From Cucumis sativus (taxonomy: Eukaryota > Streptophyta > Magnoliopsida > Cucurbitales > Cucurbitaceae): a DNA stretch of 64,000 nt. This document shows, piece after piece, positions 47,500-61,900 of the stretch. The stretch covers positions 62,001 to 126,000 of the forward strand of contig NW_022279581.1 of assembly GCF_000004075.3 (NCBI RefSeq), given 5' to 3'. Made by a program: the position numbers and the translations under genes. The notes beneath the pieces are model-generated. The model was not told the DNA's origin. It searched no databases and saw nothing but the letters and a program-made list of their open reading frames with translations. Numbering within the stretch: the first letter of the stretch is position 1; every line of letters starts with the position of its first letter.

Positions 47500-48710
47500 G
47501 ATTGTCTTTTTTGTTTTTGTTTTCTTTGGAGGAAAGAACTTTTAGGAAGTTTTACTTTCAAAAACTAGTTTTAGGCAGCCTCTTATATTTATATGGTTCA
47601 ATCCAGGTTTTGTACACGGCTCAACAGTTTGATTAGCTAAGAATAACACAATATTTGTGCGCCCTCCACTCCTTCATGTTGTGTGGTGCATTGGGAATAG
47701 CTTTTTAATCCGTAATATATCAGAAATTACATTTGAGATTAGAATAGCATTATGAACATTTGTTCCCCTTTAATTTATTACCTATGTCAGCCATAGATTA
47801 CTATCGGTATTTATTATTCTACTTTTCTTTTTATTTATTTTTTTTTAGTTATTAAGTTTTAAAGCCCTACACCACTAATTGTTTTTGGAACTATTAAAAT
47901 CTCTCTTTTTTAAAAAAGAAAAAAAAATTTGGATAGCTTTCTTAGGTTCAACAAAAACTTTTTCCTACAAAATATTTGATGCAAACTCTAAAAATTGCAG
48001 TGCAAGAATTGTAAAGACTCGTGTTTGTTCTGTTTAAAAACCTTAGACCTATCACCTATTGTTATGCAGAGAACTGCATCAACTTTAGAAACAATAACAA
48101 AGAAATGCATTAAAAGCAACACAAGAACAGGGACAACTATCTGTAAATGGTGACAAAGGTTAACAATCAAATAAGTTTTTGGTTTTTTGGTTGATGTAAG
48201 GTTTGTTGAGGTTCATATGAAATCAAATTATTGATCCAAAGCTTTTGGATTCAAGAATTGCGATGACAAGTAACTTTAATGGACTCAGTTGGCTTCCTTG
48301 TGTTGGTGTTTTAGGTATAGTTTTCTTTGATGCAATGTTTTCTAACATAAATAATTTGTTTTTATAGCAATTATTTTTGTTTGGAAACTTGTTTATTCAG
48401 TAATCTTGCATATCTTTTCTTTTAATTAATTAAGGATTGCATTTTATTTGTTTATTTATTTTAAAAAGTACATGTCTTGTTGTGAGTTTTGGAGAATGGG
48501 GTTTAGGGTTTACTTCTCGATCATACATTTCATTTTGTTTTTTAAGTTTAAGTGATCATTTTACAAATTTGTGATGTGAAGTTTCTAGTTAAATTGGACA
48601 AATTTAAATTTGGACTTACATTGTGATGAAATATTCTACGTGACCCAACTTATTTTGACATAAATATTTCACTAATGGACTAAGTTGTCAAATATGTTCC
48701 TTCACAGATT

Positions 48711-48790
48711 TTGAAAGAAAAATTATGGGATATTTTACAAAATATTAATAATTTGAAAGAAAAATTATGGGATATTTTACAAAATATAAC
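48711..48790. repeat. 42-bp tandem duplication
   Basis: TTGAAAGAAAAATTATGGG starts at 48711 and again at 48753, followed in both copies by ATATTTTACAAAATAT. Confidence 0.8.
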
Positions 48791-50690
48791 AAAACGCTAA
48801 AATATTTTCACTCTAAAGAACAATTTAAAAAACGTCACACGCGTAATATATTTGGTTATCCAAATCTAAATGATTTTTAAGGATTATTTGGTACACGACG
48901 TTTAGATTTAATTTTTATTTATATAAAAATGGTTTTTATTTATATAAAAATGTTTTAAAAGAGTAAATAATTATATCTAAAAATGTTATTTTAAAATATA
49001 GCAAAATATTTATAAACATGAGAAAGAATTGTAATTGTAGTATCACATAATCAATCTAAATAAGATGTGAATGACATTTTAAGATCATATACCATATTGG
49101 CCATTGGTACAACCAATTCAAAGTTTGAATATTGGCAAAAGAAACTACCAATCAAAATGTTGTGGTTGAGTTATGTGTACTCTTAAGTTCTAATAGTTCC
49201 TTTAATTTGAAGTACATCTGCCTACGCTACTTCCAATTTAGCAACTTTCCTTGTACAACACAAACTCTACTTCAATGAAAGATCAAATGCCTTTTTCTTT
49301 ACAAATTAGAAGTTGGAGAGACCAATCAAGTTAACTCATCACTTATAATATATATATATATGTGTACATATATTCCCTACAAAACAAGAATCAATCAAAG
49401 AATGATAAAATCGACTTATTCTTACGTGTAAGATTCACTTTTGTCTTTTTTTCAAAAAAAAAGAAATTTATAATAAATACTTTATCGATTCATAAATAGA
49501 TGATTTCAATACATCATGTCAACGTGACCAAATGAGTCACTTTTACCAACAACACAACCTACCCTACCACCATACCAAAGTAGTGTATATATATATAATA
49601 CAACAATGTGAATGCCTTTAAGTTCATCCTAAATTTAATAATTGTGTCCATCAAATGGATTCACCTTTTTCTTCACCAAACAATTTCTTCCTCCACTTTT
49701 CCAAATTAATCATTCCCTTTCTCTTACTTTTCTACTTCTTTTCCTTTTATTATTCATTTTCGGTTAAAATATCACTTTCATACTTCTACTTTTAAATTTA
49801 TATATTTATGTAATTTCAATCAAATTTAAATTTAACCTCTTAAAGTTTTTGTTTCTCTCTCTCGTTTTTGATCAAAATTGGTAATATAGTCTTATTGATG
49901 AAAACAAATAAAATATGTAAATTTGTTATCAAATTTTACCGTGAAAATATTGATAATTAATATACTTTTTTTTTAAAAAAAAAAAAACCATGATTTGAAA
50001 ATAAGGGATAAAAGTTTGACAATATTTTTATTTTCTTTTTATGATTCAATTTAATATACATGCGTCAAAAGAGACAAGTGGACAAAATATATTTATTAAG
50101 TTTAGAAAATTTCTGTATGAATTTTTTCTTGTAAATAGTTTTGTTTGATTGTTATTGAAAAAACCTCTTTAAACGTCCATTTTTTAAAAAAAATAGCAAA
50201 AATGGGAAATTATTTATAAAATATACTTTCTCTACAAAAAAAAAAAAGTTAAATGAGTTAGGAATTATTTTATTTTATGAATAATGAGTTTAGAAGGTAA
50301 TTTTTGAATTGGTTAAGATTATAATGGGTTTTAAATAAATTGTAGTTTAGTCACAAATTTTTTGAAAACATACCTGAAAAGTTGCCAAAGAGTATCCTTT
50401 ATTTAATATATTTATATAGAGGATGGGGAGTTTATTATTTTATGTTCACTAGAAATATATATAATAGGATAGTCTACTAAAATTAATAAAAGAAAGATAA
50501 GAGAATTTATCAGGACTGACCAAAATTTGATGAACATTTATCTTATCAATCTTCGTAGTTTTCAAAAAAACATAAATAATCGTTCCATTCACTCACTCTC
50601 CAATTTTAACCAAACTTTAAATTCCCTTGGTTCAATTAAACTTCAAATTTGAATAAAGCATTCCTTATAAATATATTAATGGTATTGAAA

Positions 50691-50727
50691 ATGAGTGAAT
50701 GAGTGAATGAGTGAATGATTGAATGAA
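50691..50727. repeat. (GAGTGAAT)n-type microsatellite
   Basis: Four consecutive GTGAATGA units, the last with T for G. Confidence 0.85.
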
Positions 50728-51462
50728 GAAATAGTAATTATGAAGAATTTAAAAGAAAAAAAAGCGTAATAGTCCAAATATTGTATGAACTGAAACAAAA
50801 GAAGTGGATGGAAGGCGTGGTAAAGTTAAAGGGTTGAGTGAGAGATTAGGTTGATAAATTCACAAAATTAATTAATTGAGAAGAGAAAGAGAAGAAATGA
50901 AAATTGTAAGAGCATTGGAAGGTCCCCACCTTATCTGACGCCATGCTTTCTTGGGACTAAGAAAACTCTTTTCTTTCCTTCTAGACAATGGAAACCAAAA
51001 AATCATTAGAGAAGAAAGACAAAGAAATGAGTCTTCTCATCCATCTCCTTCAACCTTGATTTCCAAATACAAATGGCTCTTCCTAGTAGACTCATTCAAT
51101 GCTGAACCACACGCCGATCAGACTCCATTAAACACCCTCTTTATTTCTCACCACCATCACCTCCCTTCCTCACTCAAAAAAAATCATCAACCCCCTTCTC
51201 CCTCTCTCTCTTCTTTCGCCACTTGTCCCCAATTTTCTTCCTTTCCTACCCATTTCCCCACCTCCTCCTTTTCTCTAATTTGTATCATTTTACCTATTCA
51301 TGCCACTAATTTAATTGCCACTGCCTTCGTGCAGAGTGCTTATAAGAGGGCTTCCATCCTGCATGCCCACCAAGTGTTTGATCCTTTGTCTGACTCTAAA
51401 TTGAGATTCTACCTTCTAAATTCTTGCTTCTCTTTTTGTTTTTGGCTGTTGGGTTGGACAAA

Positions 51463-51787
51463 ATGAGCTATGCTGGAATCGGTATTAGTCCAGGGAATGT
51501 CCCTGTGTATCATGGCTCCAATTTGAAGGTCTTTGATAAGAGGGTGAGGGTGGTTGAATTGGTGTTGCGGTTTCTGATTTGTGGCCTTGGTGTTCTTGCT
51601 GCTGTTCTTGTGGGGACTGATACTGAAGTTAAAACTATATTTACCATTCGAAAGAGGGCCACATTCACAGATATGAAAGCTCTTGTGTAATCTCTCATTC
51701 TCTCTCTATGTTTGTTTCAATCTTGTTACTGCGTATTTTGTTTCTGTAGCTGGTCGGATTTTGGTCCTACGTATTAACTACTACTTC

Positions 51788-51830
<43 letters not shown>

Positions 51831-53699
51831 GTCCTGTTTCTTGGTTTGGTTTGGTTTTACAAATTAAACTATTGGTAGACTCAAAGCTAAATTAAACAAG
51901 ATTGAAATGATGGGCCTGTGGCTCTAATGTACAAAATTTCCTTTCACTTGTAGGCTATAAAAATTGGCACGTAATTCATTATGGAGGTTACCTCTTAGTA
52001 TTGACACAAGCTTCTCTGATGCTATGATATATCACAGGTTTTTGGTGGTAGCAAATGCTGTAGCAGCCGCTTACTCTTTGGTGCAAGGATTGCGATGTGT
52101 GGTGTGCATGGTGAGGGGAAAAGTGCTCTTCAGCAAGCCTTTAGCTTGGATTATTTTCTCTGGCGATCAGGTACATTTTAGATCTGGGAGATTCCCTCTG
52201 AAAATCCAAATTTCTTAGCCCTTTTTTCCATTTTTACTCAGATAACTAGATGACCATATTACCCTAGGAAATTGTTCTTTATATGTTTTTTGCTTCATTT
52301 TTTTTTTCTCCTGCTACGGGTAATATCTGATTCTGGCCGTGAATAAATCGACTTATGACTTTGGCTGGTATTGTCTGAGGATTCTATTATCATAAACTAA
52401 AGAACAAATCACTTGTTGTATGGTTAAAGTAATAAATGCAAGTTCCAACTGAAATTTGGTGCTACCAACCTCTGTCCAAAAAATTTATGTGGCCTACAAT
52501 AAGTATTCTTCTGGACTTCAGTATCTTCTTATCTTCCTCTCTTGCTTTCTGTCCTTACAATTTTACATATGTATTTTAGGTTTGGTTAAATCAGAATTCC
52601 TTTTTGTTTTTATCTCCATGTCCTTTAAGCTTAAGCTCAACGGGTAGTTTATTGTAGTTCTCAACTCCTCATAGTTGCAGAAGTTCCATTACCCTATAAT
52701 TCAATTAAGCTTATCCCACAGCCTTGTTCTTACTTAAAAGTATTATAGATTATTTGTTGTTATTGGTTGTTGATACCAAAAGGAGAGAAATTTTGCGGAT
52801 TATGGTGGCACTGCAGAATCAGATTAGTTCTATTCTTAAAATTTTCCTTCCAATGTAAATTATCGAAACTCTGCCCAAATACTTGTTTATTAACCAATAT
52901 TAACTTGTCAGACCCACATTAATATAATACTTGAAGCTTACCTGTGTCGTATTCATAACTTATTGCCATGAAGAGTGGTCCAGATTCTAAACAAAGGATT
53001 GTCCAGATTCTAAACCACTTTCAAATTTTGTCACCGAACAATTTGTTTGTCTATTGGTCTCTATATTTTCAATGTTTTTTCTTAAATTTAAAAAGTCTAA
53101 TTGATTCCTAAACTTCAATTTTGTATCCATGACCTCTTATACAGCATTTCTTAAAATAGACACAATTTTAAGTTTGAGATCCTCCTAGAAGTGAGATTCA
53201 ACTTTAAATCGGATCACTTAAATTTTAGAAGTTTTGAAAATTTCAGGATATCTAGCTTCAGCCCAAAATTAGAAGTTAAAAGATTCAAAGATTTATCGGA
53301 CACAAAATTGAAAATATACTTGAAAATATACTGTGTCTTGTACTTACAAGACACAAAATTGAAAATTGAAAGTATAAATATTTTAGATACATTAAACACG
53401 TAAGAGAAGAGAATGTTGAAGTTTAACAAGTATTGTTACTGGTGCAGATTATGGCGTATGTCACAGTGGCAGCAGTGGCATCGGCAGCCCAGTCAGCAGT
53501 GTTTGGGAAGCTGGGGCAGCCAGAGTTGCAATGGATGAAGATATGCGATCTGTACAAGAAGTTCTGCAACCAAGTAGGGGAGGGACTTGCAAGTGCAGTG
53601 GTGGTCAGCTTGAGCATGGTGGTTTTATCTTGCATTTCAGCCTCCAGTCTCTTCCGCCTCTACAATGGAGGCAAGAACAAGAGCAACTCAAGATGGTAA
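51463..53699 (+). CDS. CASP-like protein, 2B group
   Basis: This is a four-span plasma membrane protein of the Casparian-strip membrane domain protein-like family (DUF588/MARVEL-like), which forms membrane scaffolds. Exons 51463-51686, 52038-52170 and 53448-53699 give 202 residues with intact frame and clean junctions. The start [20 protein letters not shown] is typical of the 2B group. Membrane segments: about 30-52 ([21 protein letters not shown], with the conserved Arg), 75-98, 120-140 and 168-192. The loop between 3 and 4 holds [13 protein letters not shown] and FCNQVGEG. Intron 1 carries a long (CT)n microsatellite. Confidence 0.93.
51789..51828. repeat. (CT)n microsatellite in intron 1 of the CASP-like gene
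   Basis: About 20 uninterrupted CT units, roughly 100 bp after the donor site. Confidence 0.9.
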
Positions 53700-54839
53700 G
53701 CCTTTAGAGTTCACAAGTGAAACATTCGAACCTCCGTAGCCTGATCCCCACTCTGAGCTTTCTGTGAGGAAATGTTGGGATTTTCAGTGATTCTGGTTCA
53801 AAGAAATGCATGTTAAAAGTGTCCAATTCTCATGAAAAACAATGGTACATCCTTCTTTAGTAATAAATTTATAAGTTGAGGAATAGACTTGTATTTATGA
53901 GAATTTTGACCTCCTTCGAAAAAAATGCAAGTATGTAGCTGAAGATAAATGTGGGTCAAAATCAAAGATTGGTCTATGCATATTGGGTGTGTACTAAAAG
54001 AGAGAAAGAAATCCAGTCTGGAAACGCAATTAAATTAGAAGCCAAAGTAGTAGTAGAGCTAAGTAGGAGAATTAGATTTAGGAATGATTAAGGTAAAGTT
54101 TTGAATTGATGGATCCTCTCGAGCTCAGCAATGCAGCATTTGGTTATAAGATGTTAATTAGGCAGTTGTAGATAGGGAATTAATTACCCTACCATAAATG
54201 TTTAAGGTGGATTTTCGAAACACAATGTATTTTTCAAACTCATGACCGAATTTGAGACTTACATTTTGGACTTATTTGCGGTAGAATATTGAACCAAATA
54301 TTTGCTATATAAATCTCTATACTAATATCTTCAATTAGTTATATCCTAACAAAACTTTTATATCTAATAAACATTTACATATTTATTTTAATAAAATTTT
54401 GTCTTAATTGACCCTTTATCTTTAATAAATGTTTATGTATTTATTCTATAAAATTTTCAAAATATATATTTAACTAATCCATCCTATCTATTTTTTCTAA
54501 GATTTAAAACATATACATTTAATAAAGTTTTCAAAATATATATATATAATTTTTTTATTAATTTATTATCTAAAATATGGAAATAATTTTTTCAAAATAT
54601 CTGTTTTGTCTAATTTAGAAATCATCCTATTTCTTAAATAAAATTCAAACTCTTATCAAAAATTTTATTTTTACTTTTTCTATTGTTATAATTAAAGATT
54701 GTCTTTTTTGTTATAAAATAAAGAATAATGAAGTTAAATAAAAACAATCAAACAACACAAAAGAATAGAATGAAAAATAAAAATGGTAGAGAACAATTGA
54801 GTAATAAAAATTAAAAAGGTAGAGAACAGTTGAACTCAA
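53700..54839. other. Intergenic, AT-rich
   Basis: 3' flank of the CASP-like gene, then sequence of very high A/T content (54260-54800). No gene or repeat is supported. Confidence 0.5.
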
Positions 54840-57700
54840 TTGTTGTTGTGTATCTCAAAGAGGCATCACATGTCATGATATGGGTTACATTATAAAACTC
54901 AAATGAGATGAATGTTATAACATAGAATTGAGGGAGAGTTATAGAACTCAAATGAGATGAATGTTGTAACCTATTGTAGGTCATGAATATCTACGTAATT
55001 ATATTTACTATCCCTTAGATATTCATATTATATAAGATAAATGTCGGAAAAAAGTACATCATTTTTATATATTAATAACTGCCTCATTAAAAATTTTGCT
55101 AGAAAAATTCAATGAAAAAAATAAAGTTAAAGGAAAAAGAGTGCAATACTTCAATTCTTTAAAGACAATATTTCTACCTCTAATACATCACTTGAGTTTT
55201 CTGAGTCGTCGCATTCCAATATTGTACCCTAACTTTTCAAATGTTAACGTGGGTAATGCCTTTATGAACAAGTCTCCCAAGTTATCCTTTTAAGAGTTTT
55301 AGTGAGATATGTTTGATTTTATTTTCTTTATATACCCTCCTTTAATGTATGTTATACATGCAATATTGTTCTCAAATAATATTGTTGGTAGATTTTTACT
55401 GAAAAACAAACCACATGTTTCTTGAATATGATGAGTCATTGACCTCAACCATACATATTCTCTAATAGCTTCATGAATTGCAAGAATTTCTGCATGATTC
55501 AATGAAGTGGTTGTAATGGTTTGCTTTACAAATTGTCAAGATATAACAGTTCCTCCACATGTAAACAGATAATTTGTTTGAGACCTTGCTTTGTGTGGAT
55601 CATATAAATATCCAGCATCTACATAATCAACTATATCAAAGTGTGATTTGTTTGAATAAAACAAACTCATATCAATCGTCCCTCGAAGATAACGAAGTAC
55701 CTGCTTAACTCCATTCCAATGTCTTTTTGTTGGAGAAGAAGTATATCTTGTTAATAAATTTACTAAAAGTGTTATATCTAGTCTCGTGTTATTAGCAAGA
55801 TACATTAGTGCACATAAGGTAGGACCAAGTAATTTTTCATTATCTTCTCGAGGTCGAAAGATATCCTTATTGAACCACCATTGGAATGTAATAGGTGCTA
55901 AAAAAATTTCTACATGGGTGTGCTTTGCAAATCAAGCATTTACCCATTGGAAGAGCTTTGGAATGGTCAAAACACACCCATCTGTTTTTGCATATGTTGA
56001 TTGCTGAATAAAAATTTAATTGGCTAAATGGTTGATTTGGACAAAATTTTGTTTTGTCAAGGTCTTTCGTCTCAAATTCATTTTTGAGATATTCTATTAA
56101 TTTTGAAAGCTCTTTAGTAGTTTCAATTATATTTAAATCTTTAACATATACGGCTATAATAGCAAATCATGATTGTTATTTTTTAATAAAAATACATTGA
56201 CAAATTGAATTATTTTTATAATCTTCTTTCAATAAATATTCACTTAAGCGATTATACCACATTCGTCCGGGTTGTTTCAATCCATGTACTGATCTTTGTA
56301 ATTTGATTGAATATAATTCTCTAGATTTTGAATTATATGATTCAGGTATCTTAAATCCTTCAAGAATTTTCATATAGATTTCATTTTCCAAAGATCCATA
56401 CAGATATGTTGTAACTATATCCATAAGATGTATATCAAGTTTTTCACATACAGTTAGACTAATAAAATATCTTAATGTAATAGCATCCACTACAAGATAA
56501 TATGTTTCTTCATAATCAATGTCCGGTCTTTGAGAAAATCTTTGTGCAACAAATCATGCTTTATATCTAGTGACCTCATTATTTTCATTTATTTTACGCA
56601 AAAATACTCATTTAAATTCCAAGGTTTTACACCTTTAGGTGTATAAACTATAGGTCCAAAAACTTTATGTTTCGAAAGTGAGTTCAATTCTCCTTGAGTG
56701 ACTTCTTTCTACTTGGGTCAATCCTTTATATTATAACATTCGTCAACAGATTTAGGTCCAGAATCCTCATTTTCATGAATGATATTATGTGCAATATTAT
56801 ACGCAAAAAAGTTGTTCACAACTACATCAGTTTTATTTCATCTTTTCTCTGTCATGGTATAATTTATCAAAATCTCATTGTTATTTTCATATACTTGAGT
56901 CTCTTCAACATTTTTACCATTAGTTGTGTCCAAGACTTCTTCTTGAATGTTCCTATTATCAACACAGTCATTTCGACTATTGATCATTTTTCTTTTTAAG
57001 GATTTTTATCTTTTGAACCTATCGGTCTACCACACTTTTGTTGCAATAATGTTGATTCATTAATTGTAGCAACTTGCTGAATTGAAATTTCAATTTTAGA
57101 TGAGCATTTGCAGTTGGAATATATGACTTGATCACTTTCTTAGTATCTGTAAATGCATATGGCATTTGGTTTCTTCACTTTGTAAATGATGTTGTGGTGG
57201 AAAAATTGGAATATGTACTGCACAACCAAATATTCACAAATGAGAAATATTTGGCGACCATAAGCTAATTGTATCGAGGAGTATTTATGATAACATGTCG
57301 ATCTTATACATATAAGTGATGTTGCATGCAGAATAGCATGACTCCATACGGATAATGGAAGTTTTGCTCTCATAAGTAATGGTTGGGCAATCAATTGTAA
57401 ATGCTTGATAAATGATTCTACCAAACCATTTTGTATATGAACATTAGATAGAGGATGTTCAATATTTATCCCAATTGACATGCAATAATTCATAAATGTT
57501 TGGGATGTAACTCACCAGCATTATCAAGTAGAATGTTTTTATTGTATAATCCGAAAATTGTGCTTTTAATTCGATTATTTCGACAAATAATCTTGCAAAT
57601 ACAAGATTTCGACCTGATAATAAACACACATGTGACCATGATGCGTCAGTTAAAACCACGAAATATCTAAATGGTCCACTTCACCATAAATTCGTTCTAA
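54840..57700 (-). mobile_element. Decayed Ty1/copia retrotransposon
   Basis: Pieces of a copia polyprotein in order on the minus strand: integrase core (57659-57140: DASWSHVCLLSGRN, EHPLSNVHIQNGLVESFIKH, LPLSVWSHAILHA), reverse transcriptase (56490-56176: TTYLYGSLENEIYMKI, SVHGLKQPGRMWYNRL) and RNase H (55805-55299 and on to about 55170: QVLRYLRGTIDMSL, NHAEILAIHEAIREYVWLRS, then DNLGDLFIKALP). The frames are broken by stops and gaps. Gag and the 5' LTR were not found. The tail 54840-55077 may be the 3' LTR; it contains a 50-bp repeat (ACTCAAATGAGATGAATGTT at about 54897 and 54946). This is an old, dead copy. Confidence 0.88.
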
Positions 57701-58978
57701 AAAGCAACGTTATCTAACAATCACAATAGTTCTTTTAATTATCTAACAATTACAATAATGCTTTTGTTACTTTTTAATAAAAGAGATGAAATGCATACCT
57801 CACCTTCACTTGTGAAGGATATTGGTTCTTTTGAAGTCGGTTTCTTTGAACCTTTATTCCAGCAACGCTTAATCGTTCGTTTGCCCTTGAACAAGTTCCT
57901 TTGTTTTTTCATATCCTTAATATTTATTTGGATATATTAGATAGATAATCATTTTTAAATATTGATTAGTCCTGCATTGTGTAGAAGAAATTTCTTACCA
58001 CTGAGTAATCTGAGATGATGGATGGAATCACTTAGGTGAGTTTGTTGTCACCTGTGCATATCCCAATCAGCAAGGATTAGAGCTTTCTTCGTGTTATTGC
58101 AGAAATCGACGAAGATATGTTTCCAATATACGAACCCTAGACAGGAGAAGAAAAGGTTTTTATACCTTAATTTTGCCAAGAAAAGGTAAATGACAGAGAG
58201 GTCGAGTTTGCAGAGAAGGTTTTTCTTTCACCACTGGTTTCAACGATTAGGTTGGTGTTGATAAATGAAGATGGATATTATTCCATTTTTTCATTTTCGT
58301 TATTCTATAATTAAAATAAAATTGTGCTAGCCTACCCCATAAATCTGCCCCTTAATTCTACTAATATGGTAGATTATACTTCTGTAAAATCATTAAATTT
58401 GTTTCTTATTTATGGTTTTTTGACCTGTTTTTCAAGGAAACAATTGAACCTAACAAGATACATCAGATACAAATATTAACATGACAAATATTTGATACCT
58501 GCAGGCATTACAATTCCACAGAGAGGCACGAAGAAATAGGACATTCGCTCAACAATATATTTAGACAGTTGAATCTTCTTCATCAACAGAGAGTATGTTT
58601 GAGTATGTTTATTCATAAAGAAGAAAAACAAAACAATAATAAATACCAAAAAGAAAAGAAAAAAAACACTGGTTATAAAAAATTGTAACAAGAAATCAAA
58701 CTATTTCCTTTTTCTTCTTCTATCTTACAACATAAATACAGATCATGTACAGGATGAAGACCTGCAGAGGCCAATTTAGGTGAGGTGGAAGAACAAGAAT
58801 TACATTTTCAAGTGTTAAATTCTATCAAAATTGGGCCTTCTCTTTCCAGGAGTGAACCACAGGTGACTATCGCATTCACAGCAAAGCATGAGGCATAAAT
58901 CTCTCCAAAACTCGGTTATAATTCATCTAGTTTTCAGCTTTTGTGCTACAAAATTCTATGGTTAAGAGTGGTATTTTG
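57701..58978. other. Spacer between the copia relic and NAR1
   Basis: It contains a small tandem duplication (TATCTAACAATCACAATA/TATCTAACAATTACAATA at 57711-57756) and AT-rich sequence, and ends with what is probably the NAR1 3' UTR (58700-58978). Nothing else is supported. Confidence 0.45.
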
Positions 58979-61900
58979 TTACCAGTTGTGGAGTTGAGCA
59001 GTAATGCTTTTTACCACTGGGTGGTATTCAGTGTGCAAATGCTTCTTTGCCTTCTCTGAACCTGGTTCCTCCAGCCACTCCTTGTAAATTTCTTTCACCA
59101 CCGGATTATCAAAAGGATCTCTCATTAAAACCTGCCACGACATTAACAGCATGACCCAATCGAGTTATATAACACAAGTAGCTCAACTGGACATTGAAGA
59201 TAGGAATGGGGGCTAATTAAGAACATTGAGCTATATTACAATATAAAATAACATCTGCAACTTCATAAACAAAAAACTTTCCTCCCAACTCAAATAGCTG
59301 CTAAACCACCCGACCCCATTTAACAGATCGTCCCACATCACAGTAACAGAGTGAAAACATGAAAGAGCTCCAAGTTCAATTGCAGGATGCCAAGCCAGGA
59401 AAAAACCATCCACTTCTCTCCCTACCATTCCCTAACTAATACTGATTACCTCACTCCTAGATTTCAAATGGAACAGACCATATGCAAGCTCAACTCAAAT
59501 CCCACGTAACCAACACAAGTGTGATAAGTAGATCTAGATATATATAAGAACACGAAATGTTTGCTGCTGCTGGCCATCCCAACACAAGTGTTTACTGCTG
59601 GGAGCCTACCAGTAGCTTATCAATTCATAAGTTTGTCTACCAGCATATTGCCACTGCTATTATTTATAGTTTGTTTTCTCAAATTTTATCAAGTAGGCTT
59701 CAGACAAATGGTTTCATATCTACTTATGACTTGATAAGTAATCTAGATATATATAAGAACACGAACATTGTTTAGAAGGAACTACCAAAATATGTTCCAG
59801 ATTGAGCACAGGACGCCATAACGATAAATTCTACATGGACTTACGTTTTCCTGATAAGCAGCTTCTAATAACTCAATCAAGTCCTTTGAGATTGTCCAGG
59901 CTTGGGTTTAATTTGACCCCCTCCATTTAGACAACCTGTTTTTAACAATAATTGACATTAAATATAAGCTCTATTTACCATTCAAACAACTTTATTCGAC
60001 CACAGTTAATCAGATTGCAGAAATTCACCTGAAGGGCAAGCCATAATCTCCAGAAAATGGTAGTCACATTTTCCTGTTTTTATTTTCTGACAACATTTGT
60101 GATTTCGAATCCATAACATAGTGCAAACTTCAACAAAGTCTTCCCTTCCACCTATAACAAACATAGATGGTCAGACATATGCATAAGATAATTATACATT
60201 CACAAGGACTAAAGGAAGAGGAAACAAGATGAAGGTAAGTAATCATATGCGACAAGGTCCACAACTTCAATAATGCAATTCTAAATATGCACGACAGGTG
60301 AACAATAACTAGTGGGATGGGGGGGGGGGGGGTATTATGGGCAAAATTTGGCTAAAAACACCACACAAGAATCATATTAATATTTAAGCTTAGACCTCTA
60401 ACTATCAACGCTTGGTATTTCGAATACTCAATAATTATAAGCCCTTAGTGCCTAGCTCACCTCAAGCGTGAGCTCCTGGAAATCTGAATTTCGAATAAGT
60501 TTGAATTCCAAAGGGCCTTCAATATCTTTGCCAAAGAGTATCTTTGCAGCATGCCTAAAAATTGTTTCTGCATAACCACCAGAACTTCCACTAACTCCAA
60601 AAAGATGCCCTTCTTCATTAACATTAGTCAGCCTGCATGAAAATAGCCCAGCATGATAGCCGTAGATGTCATTACATAACTAAACTCTAAATTTGGAAAG
60701 GCTTGAGAAACTCATTTAGCCTTACATTCTATCCAAAGGGGATTCTTCTAAGCTCTTAAAATCCACCTCTTTCATCTGCAAGCATTGACAAGCAAACAAA
60801 AATAAATAGATAAATAAAGATTTGTGGAAGCAAAACGAAAGATGCAGGCATACTACCAAATAGGAAAACACGCACACACACACACACAAACAACACGAGA
60901 CAAAGGTGAACCTGTATCAATTCTAGAACTTCACCAGATGTCAATACTGAATCTACTTCTGTGATTCTGTGGGCCTCAGCCTCCAGAGTTTTGTTGCCGA
61001 GTCCAACTGAAAAACAAAATCCTCCCTGGCTGCCTCCAGTTTCTTATCATAACAGGGCATCACAGTAACATGGTAAACATCATCTGACCTGCCAAATAAA
61101 CATGAACCATAAAGAAGGATCAAAATCTCAACCATTCAAGCACTACCCTAATGTCACCGCAAAGAAAATCTCTCTAAAAGGACCTTCTAAGCATTGTTCA
61201 AGAGCATGGAAGAGTCAGATATAATTTGTCTATATTATCTCCAATTCTAAGTAGTTGAGAAAATATTTAGGAAATACCAGTATGAAACAGTCAAAAAGCT
61301 TCTACTTGTTCATTCTATAAATACCATAACCATATTTTATCAGTCTATCTCAAACATCATCATCGTTCCACTGTGAATAGCAACCTCACATACCATCACA
61401 ATTTCCAAACAAGTACATCAGAAAGATCAGGAATAATTGATGTAAAATGCAATTATATTTCGTCAGCACTCTTTGGCATTGACCCTCTTCCAAATGCACT
61501 CTGGACTTTGGAATCATCTGGGAAGTATACAGTTAAGTCCTTGTCAAAGCATTTGACAACTTCATCTCACCTTGCAAAAAAGTTATTTTTACAAATTGTC
61601 TGGAAATCTAAGACCCCTTAGAGAATCAATTTTCTGATTTGGATAACCGCTTTTGGATCCCTTATTTGTTTGGATACCCTACAACACACAGTTTCAATCT
61701 TACTATTTATCTCCCTCCATTTTTTTTGTTTTTATGTTCGTGAGTGTCTGGACCAACTTAAGTGCATCTCAACTAATTTCACAGATTAACCCGTCTGACC
61801 CTACAACATTTGGTGTCAAACTTGTAGGAAATTAATTCCTAGGGAGCCACCATGGATTTATCTCCCTCCATTTGTCCCCTATGTTTAGCAAATAGTGAGC

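Larger units (their letters stand above)
47500..50940. other. Intergenic spacer between RPN2 and the CASP-like gene
   Basis: AT-rich, no supportable gene. Contents: the RPN2 3' UTR (to about 47720), a 42-bp tandem duplication at 48711-48790, TA-rich microsatellites near 49349-49360 and 49588-49600, and a GAGTGAAT repeat at 50691-50727. The stretch 50730-50940 is purine-rich and probably belongs to the next gene's upstream region. Confidence 0.5.
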
